Shown piece after piece: positions 4,960 to 5,043 of a stretch of 5,043 bases of DNA (positions are counted from its first letter, which is position 1; each line of letters opens with the position of its first letter). A program made the translations under genes and the position numbers. Source of the DNA: Anaerolineae bacterium (GTDB lineage: Bacteria; Chloroflexota; Anaerolineae; Aggregatilineales; Aggregatilineaceae). Where the stretch lies: assembly GCA_016929355.1 (NCBI GenBank), contig JAFGJA010000307.1, positions 1-5,043 of the forward strand, given 5' to 3'. The notes beneath the pieces are model-generated. The model was not told the origin of the DNA, did no database searches, and saw only the letters and a list, made by a program, of their open reading frames with translations.

Positions 4960-5043
4960 CAGAGACCGTTTGAAAAGTAGGGGCGGACCAACGTGTCCGC
5001 CCAATTGAGCGAAACTCGATGTCTTTGCGCGGCTTTGTCGCGC
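4960..5043. other. Right-edge non-coding DNA
   Basis: No reading frame or RNA gene is recognisable here. The stretch holds a perfect palindrome (4981-5002) and, at the very edge, a 5-bp GCGCG/CGCGC stem (5027-5031 with 5039-5043). There is no sign of the end of rimP on the minus strand. Confidence 0.5.
4981..5002. repeat. REP-like palindrome
   Basis: GGGCGGAC (4981-4988) pairs perfectly with GTCCGCCC (4995-5002) around a 6-nt loop, and is preceded by GTAG. It resembles the GTAGGGGCG-type dispersed palindromes common between genes in some Chloroflexota and cyanobacteria (recalled knowledge, not checked). It lacks a T-run on either side in the right place, so a terminator is less likely. Confidence 0.5.

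Larger units (their letters stand above)
3440..4960 (+). mobile_element. tnpB-only IS200/IS605 superfamily element (IS1341-like); ends approximate
   Basis: The element contains a complete tnpB, hairpins just upstream (3445-3471, 3555-3605) and structured non-coding DNA downstream (4850-4959), which is the normal layout of such elements. No Y1 transposase (tnpA) gene or remnant is present, so it would be non-autonomous. This family inserts without target duplication and without terminal inverted repeats, so its ends cannot be read from the sequence. The left end must lie to the right of 3428 if the nusA promoter is ancestral. The right end is somewhere between about 4900 and 4980. It is oriented divergently from the nusA operon. 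Confidence 0.75.
4740..4960 (+). ncRNA. Probable omega RNA (guide RNA scaffold) region; limits approximate
   Basis: In studied TnpB systems the omega RNA spans the 3' end of tnpB and the right end of the element, with the guide copied from flanking DNA just beyond that end. Here the 3' part of tnpB is followed by non-coding DNA with a strong 9-bp hairpin (4871-4896), a repeated GGATTTTAC motif (4850-4869) and the GAAGCCTCCGGC-type sequence often seen downstream of such genes. The repeated AAGCCT (4884-4889 and 4911-4916) may belong to the scaffold. The 3' boundary, and therefore the guide, cannot be set from this sequence. Confidence 0.45.

Noticed and set aside
1..5043. CRISPR array, tRNA or rRNA gene
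   Set aside because: No regularly spaced repeats longer than a few bases, no cloverleaf and no rRNA-like sequence were seen.

Overview
The window suggests a moderately GC-rich bacterium, most likely a member of the Chloroflexota (an inference). The grounds are the compact nusA-ylxR-infB order, an IF-2 whose GTPase domain starts after only about 100 residues, a NusA with a very long charged C-terminal tail, and a short dispersed-type palindrome at the right edge. Lineage cannot be proven from the sequence alone.

Positions 1-3428 (minus strand, read right to left) hold a housekeeping transcription/translation operon. It has a good sigma-70-type promoter (3400-3428), an approximately 80-nt leader with a compound hairpin (3349-3392), nusA (3313 to 1262), ylxR/rnpM (1195 to 905) and the first 262 codons of infB (787 to the left edge, incomplete). 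rimP, often the first gene of this operon, is not in the window, and neither is the L7Ae-like ylxQ that sits between ylxR and infB in some bacteria. None of the three start codons has a good Shine-Dalgarno (SD) sequence. The 117-nt ylxR-infB gap nevertheless contains two copies of an AAAGGAGG-type sequence and two tiny overlapping reading frames.

Positions of roughly 3440 to 4960 (plus strand) hold a tnpB-only insertion element of the IS200/IS605 (IS1341-like) kind, facing away from nusA. Its tnpB (3610-4803) is intact: 397 residues, all three RuvC carboxylates (D193, E277, D360) and a four-cysteine zinc site with an unusual first spacing (CX4C). Hairpins precede it: a subterminal one at 3445-3471 and a structured leader at 3555-3605 that holds the tnpB ribosome binding site in a loop. 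About 160 nt of structured non-coding DNA follow it, where the omega (guide) RNA scaffold and right end are expected. No tnpA is present, so movement would need a transposase supplied from elsewhere. Exact element ends cannot be fixed without an empty-site comparison.

Positions 4960-5043 carry no gene, only an 8-bp palindrome (4981-5002) and a short GC-rich stem at the very edge.

The host genes work together. NusA controls RNA polymerase pausing and termination, YlxR/RnpM is an RNA-binding modulator (of RNase P in studied Firmicutes), and IF-2 starts translation. The tnpB element is an independent passenger inserted just upstream of the operon promoter, which it leaves intact. I see no clearly new multi-gene system. 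The most interesting items are the tnpB leader and right-end RNA structures, the variant zinc site, the NusA tail and leader hairpin, and the odd ylxR-infB spacer.
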